The notes beneath the pieces are model-generated. The model did no database searches, was not told where the DNA came from, and worked only from the letters and a program-made list of their open reading frames with translations. From the NCBI GenBank assembly GCA_030649955.1, contig JAUSFD010000017.1:115591-179590 (forward strand): a stretch of DNA of 64,000 bases, given 5' to 3'. Numbering within the stretch: the stretch's first letter is position 1; every line of letters starts with the position of its first letter. This DNA is from Candidatus Peregrinibacteria bacterium. GTDB taxonomy: Bacteria > Patescibacteriota > Gracilibacteria > Peribacterales > Peribacteraceae. A program made the position numbers and the translations under genes. Of the stretch, positions 45,668 to 54,606 are shown in pieces.

Positions 45668-46540
45668 TTTGAAATTCTCCCCCGCTTTTCTCATGACATC
45701 ACCAATGATATTCACGATCATGGAATGACCGCCTGGATGCAAAGAAACCTCACTATTCGGCAAACGTTCTGCCATGTACTCTGACATGACTGGCGGCACA
45801 ATATGATCATCAGTTCCGTGCCAAAGGTGAACCTGTTGCTCGATTGTCTGTGGATCAAATCCCCAATGGAAATAGCGGCGCAATTCTTGCGAGAGCCCTT
45901 TCGTGCCTGATCCAAGATGAAGTGTATGGTCCAAATCCCCAAGGAACATCGATCGTAATGCAGGATTCTTGAATAGTTCTTGATCAGCCTTGGGCCATCG
46001 CTGAATCAAGGAATCAAGAAATACTTCAGGATTTTTCGCATATCCCCGCATGCGCCAAGAAAGGTACAGGTTCGCAAGAAATGGAAATTTGGCCAGTTGT
46101 AGAGTACGTCTGCGTGAGGGTTCCATGCGCTGCAAGAGATTGAGGTCAGCGATGGTTCCCATTCCACTAATAGCTGCAACCGTTTTCACTCTCGTTTCAA
46201 ACACATGAGCAGCAGCGAGGGCATACGGTGACCCACCCGACAGACCTACAACACCAAAATCTTCTACATTCAATTTCTCCAGCAGTTCACGAATATCATC
46301 CATGCGTTCGACAATGGTCTTGGTCTCGTTGGGGCTGGAGTGACCTACCCCCGCTCTGTTTGGCGCAATTAATCGGAATCCATGATTCTTCGCAGCTTCA
46401 TGAGCAGGGGAGGCTTGATGATATGAGCCGATCAAGCCATGGAAGAATATGATGTTCTTCCCTTTCGGATCACCGTATTCTGCATATTCGATTGAGCGAC
46501 CATCAGTGAGCGCGACACTGTCTATTGTGTTCGGTGGCAT
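45653..46540 (-). CDS. Alpha/beta hydrolase
   Basis: 295 residues. NIIFFHGLIGSYHQASPAHE carries the oxyanion HG motif, GVVGLSGGSPYALAAAHVFE the nucleophile elbow (Ser in GLSGG), WHGTDDHIVPPVMSEYMAER the acid Asp and LHPGGHSMIV the catalytic His. A lid helix region lies between about 130 and 210. Substrate unknown. The end FKDTNS is junction-encoded. TAAAAT lies 6 nt before ATG 46540. Confidence 0.9.
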   Translation of the reverse strand: MPPNTIDSVALTDGRSIEYAEYGDPKGKNIIFFHGLIGSYHQASPAHEAAKNHGFRLIAPNRAGVGHSSPNETKTIVERMDDIRELLEKLNVEDFGVVGLSGGSPYALAAAHVFETRVKTVAAISGMGTIADLNLLQRMEPSRRRTLQLAKFPFLANLYLSWRMRGYAKNPEVFLDSLIQRWPKADQELFKNPALRSMFLGDLDHTLHLGSGTKGLSQELRRYFHWGFDPQTIEQQVHLWHGTDDHIVPPVMSEYMAERLPNSEVSLHPGGHSMIVNIIGDVMRKAGENFKDTNS

Positions 46541-46616
46541 ACTCGTATTTTAGTTGTATTTCCAGTTACGGATACACTTAACAATATCCCAAACAGCCAA
46601 ATTGAAATAGATTTTG

Positions 46617-46638
46617 ATGGAGCGGGTGAACGGAATCG
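46617..46638 (+). repeat. Exact 22-bp duplicate of the tRNA-Gly 3' end (junction L1)
   Basis: The 22 bases are identical to 58401-58422, which covers the encoded CCA, acceptor arm and part of the T arm of tRNA-Gly. The order is ATGGAGCGGG, TGAACGG, AATCG. Other junctions differ from it at about four positions in the same window. Confidence 0.85.
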
Positions 46639-47051
46639 TCCGGCTTCGCGGTGTGAGTACTACGACGGTTCTTCCATTCCCTTTCCCAGGGAATCATGGC
46701 GATCCCGCTTCGCCGCGACGTATCCGTTCTACAAATGTCTTTTCGTGAAGGCTCTGCCCGAATTGGATTTCAAGTACTGCTCAAATGCCTCAGCTTTTTG
46801 TCTGTCTCGGAATGCGATGAAATTCTTGATTTTCCATGGCTTGAATTTGTTTGTGTGAATGCTGTCTCCTGCGTTGTGTTCTCGGAGGCGTTTCTCTAGG
46901 TCAGATGTGACCCCAACATACCAATGCCTCGCATTCAGTTCAGATTCCAGGATGTAGATGTAGTGGAGCGACATCGCGGCGAAGCGGGATCGGAAAGTTC
47001 CAGAATGTACAGCAAAGCAGACATTCTAAGCAACGATACCGCGAAGCCGGA
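46639..47051. mobile_element. GIY-YIG unit bounded by nested inverted repeats
   Basis: The outer pair TCCGGCTTCGCGGT (46639-46652) and ACCGCGAAGCCGGA (47038-47051) is perfect over 14 bp. The inner pair, 46700-46718 and 46974-46992, is perfect over 19 bp (CGATCCCGCTTCGCCGCGA). Only a GIY-YIG nuclease gene lies inside. The ends abut the tRNA-like box on the left and the GGAGCTC box of junction L2 on the right, so the unit looks like a discrete element. Confidence 0.65.
46729..46974 (-). CDS. Small GIY-YIG endonuclease-family protein
   Basis: 81 residues. YIYILESELNARHWYVGVTS holds the GIY (here YIY) and YVG motifs, DLEKRLREHNAG has the catalytic Arg and NKFKPWKIKNFIAFRDRQKA with EAFEQYLKSNSGRAF the Glu-containing helix. 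It is the minimal single-domain form common in CPR genomes. Start codon and end lie at the inner inverted repeats, suggesting a homing-like or self-mobile role. Confidence 0.9.
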   Translation of the reverse strand: MSLHYIYILESELNARHWYVGVTSDLEKRLREHNAGDSIHTNKFKPWKIKNFIAFRDRQKAEAFEQYLKSNSGRAFTKRHL

Positions 47052-47110
47052 TGGAGCTCTGTACTGAACGTTATTACAACCATGGTCTGTCCTGCTAGGA
47101 GTTTGTGGCC
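47052..47110 (-). repeat. Cassette junction L2
   Basis: TGGAGCTCTGTACTGAACGT, TATTACAACCATGGTCTGTC and CTGCTAGGAGTTTGTGGCC. The left box is the GGAGCTC variant also found in junction I. Confidence 0.8.
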
Positions 47111-47157
47111 ATGACAATACTCCAGTTGTATTTTCCCTTTCTTTTCAACCTCCATCT

Positions 47158-47478
47158 TTATTCTTCCTCGTTGTCATGTGGAGGATTTGATCCTAATTCA
47201 ACAAACAAGGCCTGAACTCGAAGATCAACTGGTGATAGTGATTCAACCATCTCTCTACCTCTAAATGAAAGCTTATTCAAAATATACAACACCACTACAT
47301 CTTTTGTTACATTCCCTAATTTAACATCCTGCTCTCCGGTATTTTGCTCTGTCATTACTCGTAGCATTGCCTGGTTCCAATTTTGCATCGTTGAAACATA
47401 TGCATAACCTCGTTCGGGAGTTCCTTTTTCATTTGCTTCTACTTGTGACAGCAATGGCTGCTTTTGATTCTCGTTCAT
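47158..47478 (-). CDS. Unknown 106-residue protein
   Basis: MNENQKQPLLSQVEANEKGT and QNWNQAMLRVMTEQNTGEQD lead to VVLYILNKLSFRGREMVESL and a short acidic tail NEEE. It looks like a small soluble helical protein; no family is recognised. TATAAT lies 17 nt before ATG in an AT-rich stretch. It is a single-gene cassette. Confidence 0.6.
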   Translation of the reverse strand: MNENQKQPLLSQVEANEKGTPERGYAYVSTMQNWNQAMLRVMTEQNTGEQDVKLGNVTKDVVVLYILNKLSFRGREMVESLSPVDLRVQALFVELGSNPPHDNEEE

Positions 47479-47608
47479 AAAAATCTTAGTGGAAATTATA
47501 ACATTATTATTATATTATTTATAGTGACTATTGTCAATACCTCTATATGTATTCATTTAGGAGCATGTGAAATTTACATCTGGATTGCGGATAGAAGCTA
47601 GAATTTAC

Positions 47609-47698
47609 TGGAGCGGGTTACTGGAATCTATTACAACTACCTGTCGGCCGAAGCTCGCAAGCGAAGGCTGATGATGGATGGTTCTAAGAATTTATGTC
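47609..47698 (-). repeat. Cassette junction M
   Basis: TGGAGCGGGTTACTGGAATC, TATTACAACTACCTGTCGGC, CGAAGCTCGCAAGCGAAGGC, TGATGATGGATGG and a diverged right box TCTAAGAATTTATGTC. Its centre is identical to that of junction K. Confidence 0.88.
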
Positions 47699-50605
47699 TG
47701 TGATATCTGCGCTATTCCCGATAACCGCTGTGAGAGCCGAAGCAATTGCCGGGGCATGTTCACCCCATGCCTGGCTCAGCTCAGTGTCATTGCCCTTCGA
47801 GGATTTATAGCTCGCTTGTAACGCAGCACAGTGAGCAAGGGCATCCTGCATGGCTTGCCGGACACTCGGATCACAATTTCCCGTATCTTCCATGATACTG
47901 GCTAGAGTTCGAAGGAGGCCTCTGACACATCCCGGTTGGTCCGGATCAAAATCAAATGCTGTCACAAGACGCTGGATGCCGGGGTCCTGAGTGAATGAGG
48001 AGAAACTTTGTGGAGCTTCCTGTTGTTTCAATAATTCCAGCACATCACGGAAGAAAGCGGGGACAGGATATTTACGCTCAGCAAGGATCGGACTTTGATA
48101 CTTTGAAGCGGGAGCTGATACGTCCGCAAAGGCGCTTTTTTCATCGTGAGAATGAGAAATGCGAGCTCCCGGTTTGAACTGCCCCAATGCTTGCTGAATA
48201 TGGTGCATCACGTAACCCAAATGTCCTCGTGAACCTCCCCATCCCTCTACTTCAGTGGAGGTTTGCATCTGGCGGTCATTGGTAATGACCAAACGCACGA
48301 CGTTGATGTGTTCCAATGTGGGAGTCAGCCCACGCAATCCCGGACAACTTTTCACCGCTACCATCGTCTTGGAAAGATGAATGCCTCCTGTCTCCACGCC
48401 ATCCGACTTGGGCGATCCATCAAATGTGGAAGCAATGTGCATGTTCAGATCATGAATTTCCTGCACGTCCGTGGCGCCCTCCGGGATGAAATTTAGTGTG
48501 ATGATGCGCGAGCTTTGGTCGGTCACAGGGATAATGTTGATGATGCGGCCATCGGGAAGCGTTGGTTTCTCATTTTCAAGACCTCGCTCTGCCCAATGTG
48601 CGGAATCCAACAATGCTTTATATCGTTGACCCATCACTCCGCTTTTCCAGCTCTCTAATGTGAGATACATGTAGCTATCGACCGTTGGGGGATGCGAGCA
48701 CAGCGATGTACGTATTGCATCGACATCAGCATGTCCCGCAGACGTATCCACGTCGAGATACGGAACTTTTTCGGTGAGTAGGGATGCCATGAACCAAGGT
48801 TCTTTTGCTAAGAACCCGGCCGACGAATACGGCGCTGCATCTTTGTGGGCATCGAACGTGAGCGTATCAAACGCTTCAGGGATCCGAAGAAGCGAATCGT
48901 ACAACGCTTTTCCCTGTTCATTATCAAATATGGGATGTTCTTTTACAGTCTCCCAACTCTTTGGTTTTCCATCCTTACAAAGAATGACGGACCTCACCGT
49001 CCATCCCCAGGCCGCATCCACATGCAATAAAAAGCTGCGACCATGGGTCTGCTGCAAACGCTGTTTCAAGTCCGCAAGGAAATTAAATTCATCGAAAGAA
49101 CCAAATGATGTGTTGCCTGCGGCAGCAAAGAGAACGACTTGCTTCCCATCTTTCACAGATTGTTCAATTTGTGCCTCATAGGAGCGGAAGTCCGTTCGTT
49201 GATGTTCATCACTTGGGATCGTTGTCACCGTTTCTTGTCTGCGCTCGCCATTGATGGCTTGCTGCAACGTGTAATGTAGGAGTTCAGAACAAAATACTAC
49301 TGTTTCTTGGCCTTGGGGAAGTCCGGAGTGCATCGCTTCATTGATTGCACTGTGCAGCTCTTCCAGGGCTCGCTTACGAGCTTCTGGATGCTTATCGTAT
49401 TTTTTTAGGGACTGCTTCAGCTTTGCAAAAAATTCAAAAATCAACGATGGCGGCAATGCTGCTGCTTCATGTGGAGCAATATCCTGGAGACATATTTCCT
49501 GAGCGCTGTCGTCGCCATTGGAAAGTTTTTCTGGGAAGAATTTTTTCACATGCTCATCACCGAACGGTATGCGCGAAAGATATTGCAGCTTTGTCAGTGC
49601 TTCGAAAAATGCAGGACCCAATCGTGCAAGGCGCAGGAGGTAACGTACTCCTAACTCATTCCCTCGGGTTCCACTGTCCACGCCGATAAAAATTGGCTCT
49701 GGCAAATCCGATGCTGGATTCTTCTCTGGTGTACAACCAAAATAATCCAGTGCCATCCTTGTGTTTCGTTCTCGCATGCGATCAACTCCGGCCAGTGCTC
49801 CGTGCGCTGCATTTGTTTGGAGCCCCTGCGATACCAAGAGTGGAATAACAAATGTGCCATCCGTTGGTTGGGCATACTGATGAGCCATGGAATTGAGAGA
49901 TGCGGGACCATTGATGGGAGGAGCGGAATTCAAGAGTCCATCAAGATGGCCCACAGAGTCGAGTGATCGTTGTACTGCTTTTAAATGTGCTTCGGGTCGT
50001 GCATTTGCGCTTGTGATACTTGCGTAGGAGCCGACCGACTCACGTGTGTGTAACGTAATTTCGTCAGCAATTCTTCGTAAGTACTTTTGTAGGGGATCGA
50101 TCACATCCTCTCTCGGTATCAATACACCAAGTGCACCCGATGAAAGGCGCAAACCAATCGATTGCGTGAGTGTTGCAAGCATCGCGGTCACCTGCGCTTG
50201 CGTCGCTTGTTGTTCACTGATGGGAGTATCCAACTCGAGAGTTCCAGTCTTTATCCCTCCCTCAATATCTCCGATCATGGAAGTACGTACTGCCTCTGTA
50301 GTTTCAAAAGCACCTCGTTGCCTGGATACACGATTTCTTTTGCCTTGCAATGAGACGTAAAGCTTTTCAAGAAGTTTTGCGGTTTGCTCAAGGAGCCATT
50401 GTGTTGGAATTGTAGGGCGGGGTTCCATGGCATCCAACCTCTCTGCAATGTGAGCGATACCAGTGCGAATATCTTCCGTGAGGCGCTGGAGAAGTCCTTT
50501 GTCAGTTTCTGGGCCGGCTGCAGTTGCCACATCATGTTCTGGTCTTGCATTCGTAAGCTCTGCAAGTTGTTCGCCAATAGTGGAGAGGCCTTTTGACAAA
50601 GGCAA
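47684..50605 (-). CDS. Very long group II PLP-dependent decarboxylase-like protein
   Basis: 973 residues, about twice the length of typical group II decarboxylases. The PLP core lies at about 260-700. VVLFAAAGNTSFGSFDEFNF and FLLHVDAAWGWTVRSV form the cofactor Asp region, and TLTFDAHKDAAPYSSAGFLA carries the Schiff-base Lys. The N-terminal 230 residues are helical (coiled at 60-110), and the C-terminal 150 form another helical extension. GIHLSKTMVAVKSCPGLRGL is part of the small domain. It ends DINS, junction-encoded. It may decarboxylate an amino acid or have lost activity. Confidence 0.7.
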   Translation of the reverse strand: MPLSKGLSTIGEQLAELTNARPEHDVATAAGPETDKGLLQRLTEDIRTGIAHIAERLDAMEPRPTIPTQWLLEQTAKLLEKLYVSLQGKRNRVSRQRGAFETTEAVRTSMIGDIEGGIKTGTLELDTPISEQQATQAQVTAMLATLTQSIGLRLSSGALGVLIPREDVIDPLQKYLRRIADEITLHTRESVGSYASITSANARPEAHLKAVQRSLDSVGHLDGLLNSAPPINGPASLNSMAHQYAQPTDGTFVIPLLVSQGLQTNAAHGALAGVDRMRERNTRMALDYFGCTPEKNPASDLPEPIFIGVDSGTRGNELGVRYLLRLARLGPAFFEALTKLQYLSRIPFGDEHVKKFFPEKLSNGDDSAQEICLQDIAPHEAAALPPSLIFEFFAKLKQSLKKYDKHPEARKRALEELHSAINEAMHSGLPQGQETVVFCSELLHYTLQQAINGERRQETVTTIPSDEHQRTDFRSYEAQIEQSVKDGKQVVLFAAAGNTSFGSFDEFNFLADLKQRLQQTHGRSFLLHVDAAWGWTVRSVILCKDGKPKSWETVKEHPIFDNEQGKALYDSLLRIPEAFDTLTFDAHKDAAPYSSAGFLAKEPWFMASLLTEKVPYLDVDTSAGHADVDAIRTSLCSHPPTVDSYMYLTLESWKSGVMGQRYKALLDSAHWAERGLENEKPTLPDGRIINIIPVTDQSSRIITLNFIPEGATDVQEIHDLNMHIASTFDGSPKSDGVETGGIHLSKTMVAVKSCPGLRGLTPTLEHINVVRLVITNDRQMQTSTEVEGWGGSRGHLGYVMHHIQQALGQFKPGARISHSHDEKSAFADVSAPASKYQSPILAERKYPVPAFFRDVLELLKQQEAPQSFSSFTQDPGIQRLVTAFDFDPDQPGCVRGLLRTLASIMEDTGNCDPSVRQAMQDALAHCAALQASYKSSKGNDTELSQAWGEHAPAIASALTAVIGNSADITDINS

Positions 50606-50668
50606 AAATATTACACCAGTAACGAACGAAGTCTATTCGGAAATGCCTTATTTAAGCCATGAATTAGG

Positions 50669-50726
50669 TGGAGCGGGTTACTGGAATCTATTACAACCAT
50701 GATGGGTTCTGCTAGGAGTTTGTGTC
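50669..50726 (-). repeat. Cassette junction N (short form)
   Basis: TGGAGCGGGTTACTGGAATC, TATTACAACCATGATGGGTT and CTGCTAGGAGTTTGTGTC, 58 nt, without the GTCGGCCG hairpin module. It separates the PLP enzyme gene from the kinase-HD gene. Confidence 0.9.
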
Positions 50727-50742
50727 TGTGAAACGATTGCAC

Positions 50743-53160
50743 TTATGGTGAGATATATTCTTCTAAAGAGGGTTTCGATTGTATCACTGCTATCAGTGAG
50801 TCGGCTGCCGGAAGTAGATAACGCAAGCTTGGTACCGAACCAACATCAGCCCTCCAGACATCTCTGCAAAAAATCATATGTGCAGCTTTCGGGAGTTCAC
50901 TGAGTGTGGCAAGAGCTTCTCTGCAGGCACTTGGATCATATGCACCTTTGTAACTAGGGACTGCTCCTACATCATCGGTATTTTCTTCTTTTTCGATAAG
51001 TCCCCTCGCCAGTCTCCCCGGAAGATCATGATATTTTATGCACCACTGAGTTACTGCAGATGCTCTATTGTGCATCCATTGAGGACATATTTTCAGCCAC
51101 ACTTTTGCACCGAGTTCCTGGTGCACTCCAGGCGTTTCAATACTGCTATCGTCCAGTAATTTTCCAATGTCATGAACTAGCATTCCTACACGCATACCGC
51201 TCCGCACGTCGCATATATGCTGTTCATTTATGTTTTCTTCTGCCTGTAATTTTGCACATGTTGGCTCTGTTTCTAGGCAAATTGCGCTCCAGATCATATG
51301 GCGTTGAAGTGGTACTCCCTGATGCGTGAGTTTTTGATTTCCTTCACTGTTCATGGGATTCCTATGAAGTTCTTCTTGTATCTCATCGAGAAAATCAAGA
51401 TACATTACTTTCTGGATAAATGGATCAGAACCACAAAATGGCTTTTTGCTCTTTATCTGATTGATAAGCCATTCTCTCCATTGTTCATCAGTCGCTTCGC
51501 AAGCCATATATGCAAACCAAGAAGCATACCCTTCGGGTGGAGGAATCATGGCTGTGTGCGTTTCTGGAATTGAATCAGATGAATCCGATGCATCTTTATA
51601 TTTCAGCTTGCGATCCTGTAAATCTCCCAGCACACCTGGCAAACGCACCTCGGGTGGAATGGGCATTGGTTCACCCTTTTTGGAAAGACCAAGAAGAATA
51701 CTGCGAGCCTTCTGCGCCCGCTCACTCTCCTCCGGCAAGATGCCTTTCTGCCAATGCAACTTTCCACCATGTCGATGCTCCGCCTCTTTTGAGAGAGCTT
51801 GCACCATGCTACTTCCTTGCAGGTACCTTTTTGGGATTGCATGACCTGTAAATTTATTCTTCAAAGCTCCTTCCAATCTCAGTGCGGGGTACGCTTCCAA
51901 TAGTTTCCATGCGCGCACGCATGCCAGATTGAGAAGCTCTTCCTGAAGGTTTGCATCCAGTGTGCTCAGAAAAGGTTCATCCACACGCAGCACCCCCGCA
52001 CGAAGGTCCGCGAGGCACTGCGATGACGCAACCAATTTCCGTGAGCCATTCTCCAGCAGAATGCCGCCCTGCATCCACACGTACGGACCCGTTGTCTGCA
52101 CTTCCACAAGTTGTGTCGATGGAGGTGTGTGGTGCATTTTCTGAAACAGCTGCGGAAGGCACCGCGCTTTCAGTCGAATACCGGGAAATGTCGAACGAAA
52201 TATCTGCGCCAATGCAACACTGTCCTTCTTTGTTTCCACTCCCACGTGAATGTCTATGGGCAGGCTTGGTGGACCATATTTGTCATTAAAAAATGGTTTA
52301 TAGAACAAGCCGCAACTAGCGATGGCGGATTTAATATGTGCCATCGAAAGACATTCCTCAACTTGCGCTAAGGATGTTTCGAGCCATGGAAGACTGGAAA
52401 GATCTGTTTCCAATGCATCATGAATTGCCGCGTTCACATGTGATGGAGAGTGATCAGCAACGTTTAGTGCAGAAATATGAGTACTGTTTTGCTGCAATGT
52501 AAGTAATGCCCGCAAATCATGCTGAACTGTTCTCTCAAGCTTCTTGATATAGCGTTGCACTTCCACCTTTTCCGGGAGATTGCCGTGATTTCTTTCCTGA
52601 TGTCTTACAAGTTGTCGCTCCAGAGAATCCATGACTTCATGCCCCCGGGTAAAGCTGCAATAGATCACTCGCAGGTCGCTTTCGGATTGGCGAACTCTGT
52701 TGAGAAGTGCATCGGTATCCTCCACGGAACGTGGAAAACCATCTAGGATGATTCGGTCGTTCTTGACGGCAAATGCGGCATCCAGAAATTGTTCCCTGTA
52801 GCCAGTGATGAGTTCTCCTTTCTGTCGTTGCCCTTCCACTCTGCTGCGCTCGTATTCGCTCAAAGAAAGATCACGTGTAAAGCGAGGGTAATGGAACGGC
52901 CGTGTCTTGAAATGTCTGCATAGATCAAGAATCTGCGTACTTTTCCCGACACCCGGAAACCCGAGGACTGCGATCACCTGTCTGCGGGTCGCATCGCTCG
53001 ATTGAGAAACAGACAGTGGTTTTTGAATGACAGGAGGTACTTCTATTTCCTGGAGAGCAGAACCCTTAAGCAGCGCATCCGTCGCTTTCTGCAGTTCAGC
53101 GAAAGTTGCTATATCGTCATCGTCGAGGAGCGCCAGTGTTTTCTCTCTCTGAGAACCCAT
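50743..53160 (-). CDS. Adenylate-kinase-like and HD-domain fusion protein
   Basis: 805 residues. Residues about 60-240 are an NMP-kinase-like P-loop domain (RQVIAVLGFPGVGKSTQILD, IILDGFPRSVEDTDALLNRV). The middle (about 250-560) has no clear family; SLPIDIHVGVETKKDSVALA hints at a nucleotidyl- or phosphotransferase fold. The C-terminal 200 residues are an HD phosphohydrolase (QRHMIWSAICLE, VGMLVHDIGKLLDD, VHQELGAKVWLKI, WCIKYHDLPGRLARG). Both ends handle nucleotides, so a nucleotide-signal or defence role is possible. TAGAAT lies 9 nt before ATG. Confidence 0.7.
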   Translation of the reverse strand: MGSQREKTLALLDDDDIATFAELQKATDALLKGSALQEIEVPPVIQKPLSVSQSSDATRRQVIAVLGFPGVGKSTQILDLCRHFKTRPFHYPRFTRDLSLSEYERSRVEGQRQKGELITGYREQFLDAAFAVKNDRIILDGFPRSVEDTDALLNRVRQSESDLRVIYCSFTRGHEVMDSLERQLVRHQERNHGNLPEKVEVQRYIKKLERTVQHDLRALLTLQQNSTHISALNVADHSPSHVNAAIHDALETDLSSLPWLETSLAQVEECLSMAHIKSAIASCGLFYKPFFNDKYGPPSLPIDIHVGVETKKDSVALAQIFRSTFPGIRLKARCLPQLFQKMHHTPPSTQLVEVQTTGPYVWMQGGILLENGSRKLVASSQCLADLRAGVLRVDEPFLSTLDANLQEELLNLACVRAWKLLEAYPALRLEGALKNKFTGHAIPKRYLQGSSMVQALSKEAEHRHGGKLHWQKGILPEESERAQKARSILLGLSKKGEPMPIPPEVRLPGVLGDLQDRKLKYKDASDSSDSIPETHTAMIPPPEGYASWFAYMACEATDEQWREWLINQIKSKKPFCGSDPFIQKVMYLDFLDEIQEELHRNPMNSEGNQKLTHQGVPLQRHMIWSAICLETEPTCAKLQAEENINEQHICDVRSGMRVGMLVHDIGKLLDDSSIETPGVHQELGAKVWLKICPQWMHNRASAVTQWCIKYHDLPGRLARGLIEKEENTDDVGAVPSYKGAYDPSACREALATLSELPKAAHMIFCRDVWRADVGSVPSLRYLLPAADSLIAVIQSKPSLEEYISP

Positions 53161-53295
53161 GGAAAGTAGATTCTACGCGTACTAGACAATTGATCAAGAT
53201 TGACCAATAACAGAACAATCGAGATCCAAAATTGTTCAAGAGGCTGCGAGGCGCATATCTTGTAAAAATCCTTATTTATACTAGCATTGCATGCT

Positions 53296-54228
53296 ATGTC
53301 CAAAATTGAGTTGCAGATAAAACCAGAGACCGCACCTATGCCATGGGAGGAGTTCTGTAAGACACATCCTCCATTTTCAGTTGGAGTTGATGGGTACATC
53401 GATGCCGGTCCAAAGTTTGATGCCGATGCCCCACATGCAAATTTTGACCATCATCACGGAGTATCGCGCCTCGAAACCCGCGCGACATGTGGACAGGCAC
53501 TCATTGCAGTGCGCATGGGGCTTTTCCAATGCTTCCGAGACAAGTGCGGCCCACGCATGACAGTCTACGCAAACGATTGTGACCAGGACGTCTGTACGGC
53601 GTGGACTATTTTGAAACACCATTACCTTGCCGACCAGACGATGAACCCCGCTCTCAATCGACTTGTCAGTATTGAGGACATGCTCGACACGACGGCAGGG
53701 GCGTATCCGTTTCCGGCAGACTTACCCATCATGGAAGAATTTGCATGGGTATATGAACCCTACACACAGTGCCGTTTGGCAGGGGGTCTAGAGAAGCGCG
53801 ATGCCGGTGCCTTCAAAAGTGTCGTTTCTGACGTTGAAAATCGCATCCTGCAACATGTCGCTGGAAAAGGTGAATCACTCCCCGTGGATACCCGTTATGA
53901 ACAAGTCGGTGGCGGAAAGGGATGGGCAATGGTGCATGAACTTGGAGCACAGGCACGAACAGGGATGTTTGCAGATGGCATCAGAGCATTTCTTTCAGTG
54001 AAGGAACGAAAAGACGGAAAGTGGAGTTATGTCATCGGGCGAATGTCCGAGTACATCAAGTTCCCGATTCTGCGAATGCTCGACACCTTGAACCAAGCAG
54101 AAGGTGCTGAAAAAGACAGATGGGGTGGTGCAACGACTATTGCGGGTTCTCCGCGTATTGGGGGCAGTAAGCTCACTCCTGACGAAGTAAGCCGTATCAT
54201 CAACGACAGCCTTCCAAAAACTGAGTAA
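53296..54228 (+). CDS. DHH-like putative metal-dependent phosphoesterase
   Basis: 310 residues from ATG 53296 (a TTG start 9 nt upstream is possible). APHANFDHHHGVSRLETRAT has a DHHH cluster and MTVYANDCDQDVCTAWTILK a DxD pair, the kind of metal ligands seen in DHH phosphoesterases; later RYEQVGGGKGWAMVHELGAQ and WSYVIGRMSEYIKFPILRML lie in the second half. The second canonical DHHA1 motif is not obvious, so the call is tentative. It is divergently transcribed from the kinase-HD gene; the gap is 135 nt. Confidence 0.55.
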   Translation: MSKIELQIKPETAPMPWEEFCKTHPPFSVGVDGYIDAGPKFDADAPHANFDHHHGVSRLETRATCGQALIAVRMGLFQCFRDKCGPRMTVYANDCDQDVCTAWTILKHHYLADQTMNPALNRLVSIEDMLDTTAGAYPFPADLPIMEEFAWVYEPYTQCRLAGGLEKRDAGAFKSVVSDVENRILQHVAGKGESLPVDTRYEQVGGGKGWAMVHELGAQARTGMFADGIRAFLSVKERKDGKWSYVIGRMSEYIKFPILRMLDTLNQAEGAEKDRWGGATTIAGSPRIGGSKLTPDEVSRIINDSLPKTE

Positions 54229-54327
54229 TTGCGTGCATTCCAGTTGTTGGATTCTTTCGGTTACCCGTCACGAACACACAAAAAATATTTCCTCTGATGC
54301 AAGCCGTGAACTGAGTGCTTTTTGAGG

Positions 54328-54385
54328 TGGAGCGGGTTACTGGAGGTTATTACAACTCTGATATGTCCTGCTAGGAGTTTGTGTC
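54328..54385 (-). repeat. Cassette junction O (short form)
   Basis: TGGAGCGGGTTACTGGAGGT, TATTACAACTCTGATATGTC and CTGCTAGGAGTTTGTGTC. ACAACTC and GAGTTTGT pair with one bulged base. The 54229-54606 gap otherwise holds a GTTACCCGTCAC stretch left of the box and a GC-rich hairpin (54539-54557). Confidence 0.88.
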
Positions 54386-54606
54386 CGTAGAAAATCTTGA
54401 CAATAATTTCCCCGAGCCAAGCCAATGGCGCGAATCTCGATGGGCATCCGAAGGAGTCGCAGTTCCATCCGAAGAAATAATAGCGAAGCCGGCTCCTGCT
54501 ACTTGATCGTCTCAAACATTTTCTTCGCAACCGGAGCGGGCCGCCTCGCCGGCGGCCTCGCCCCAGTGTCATTCCTAAAGGTTCAACACGTACTCCGCAC
54601 CCGTAC

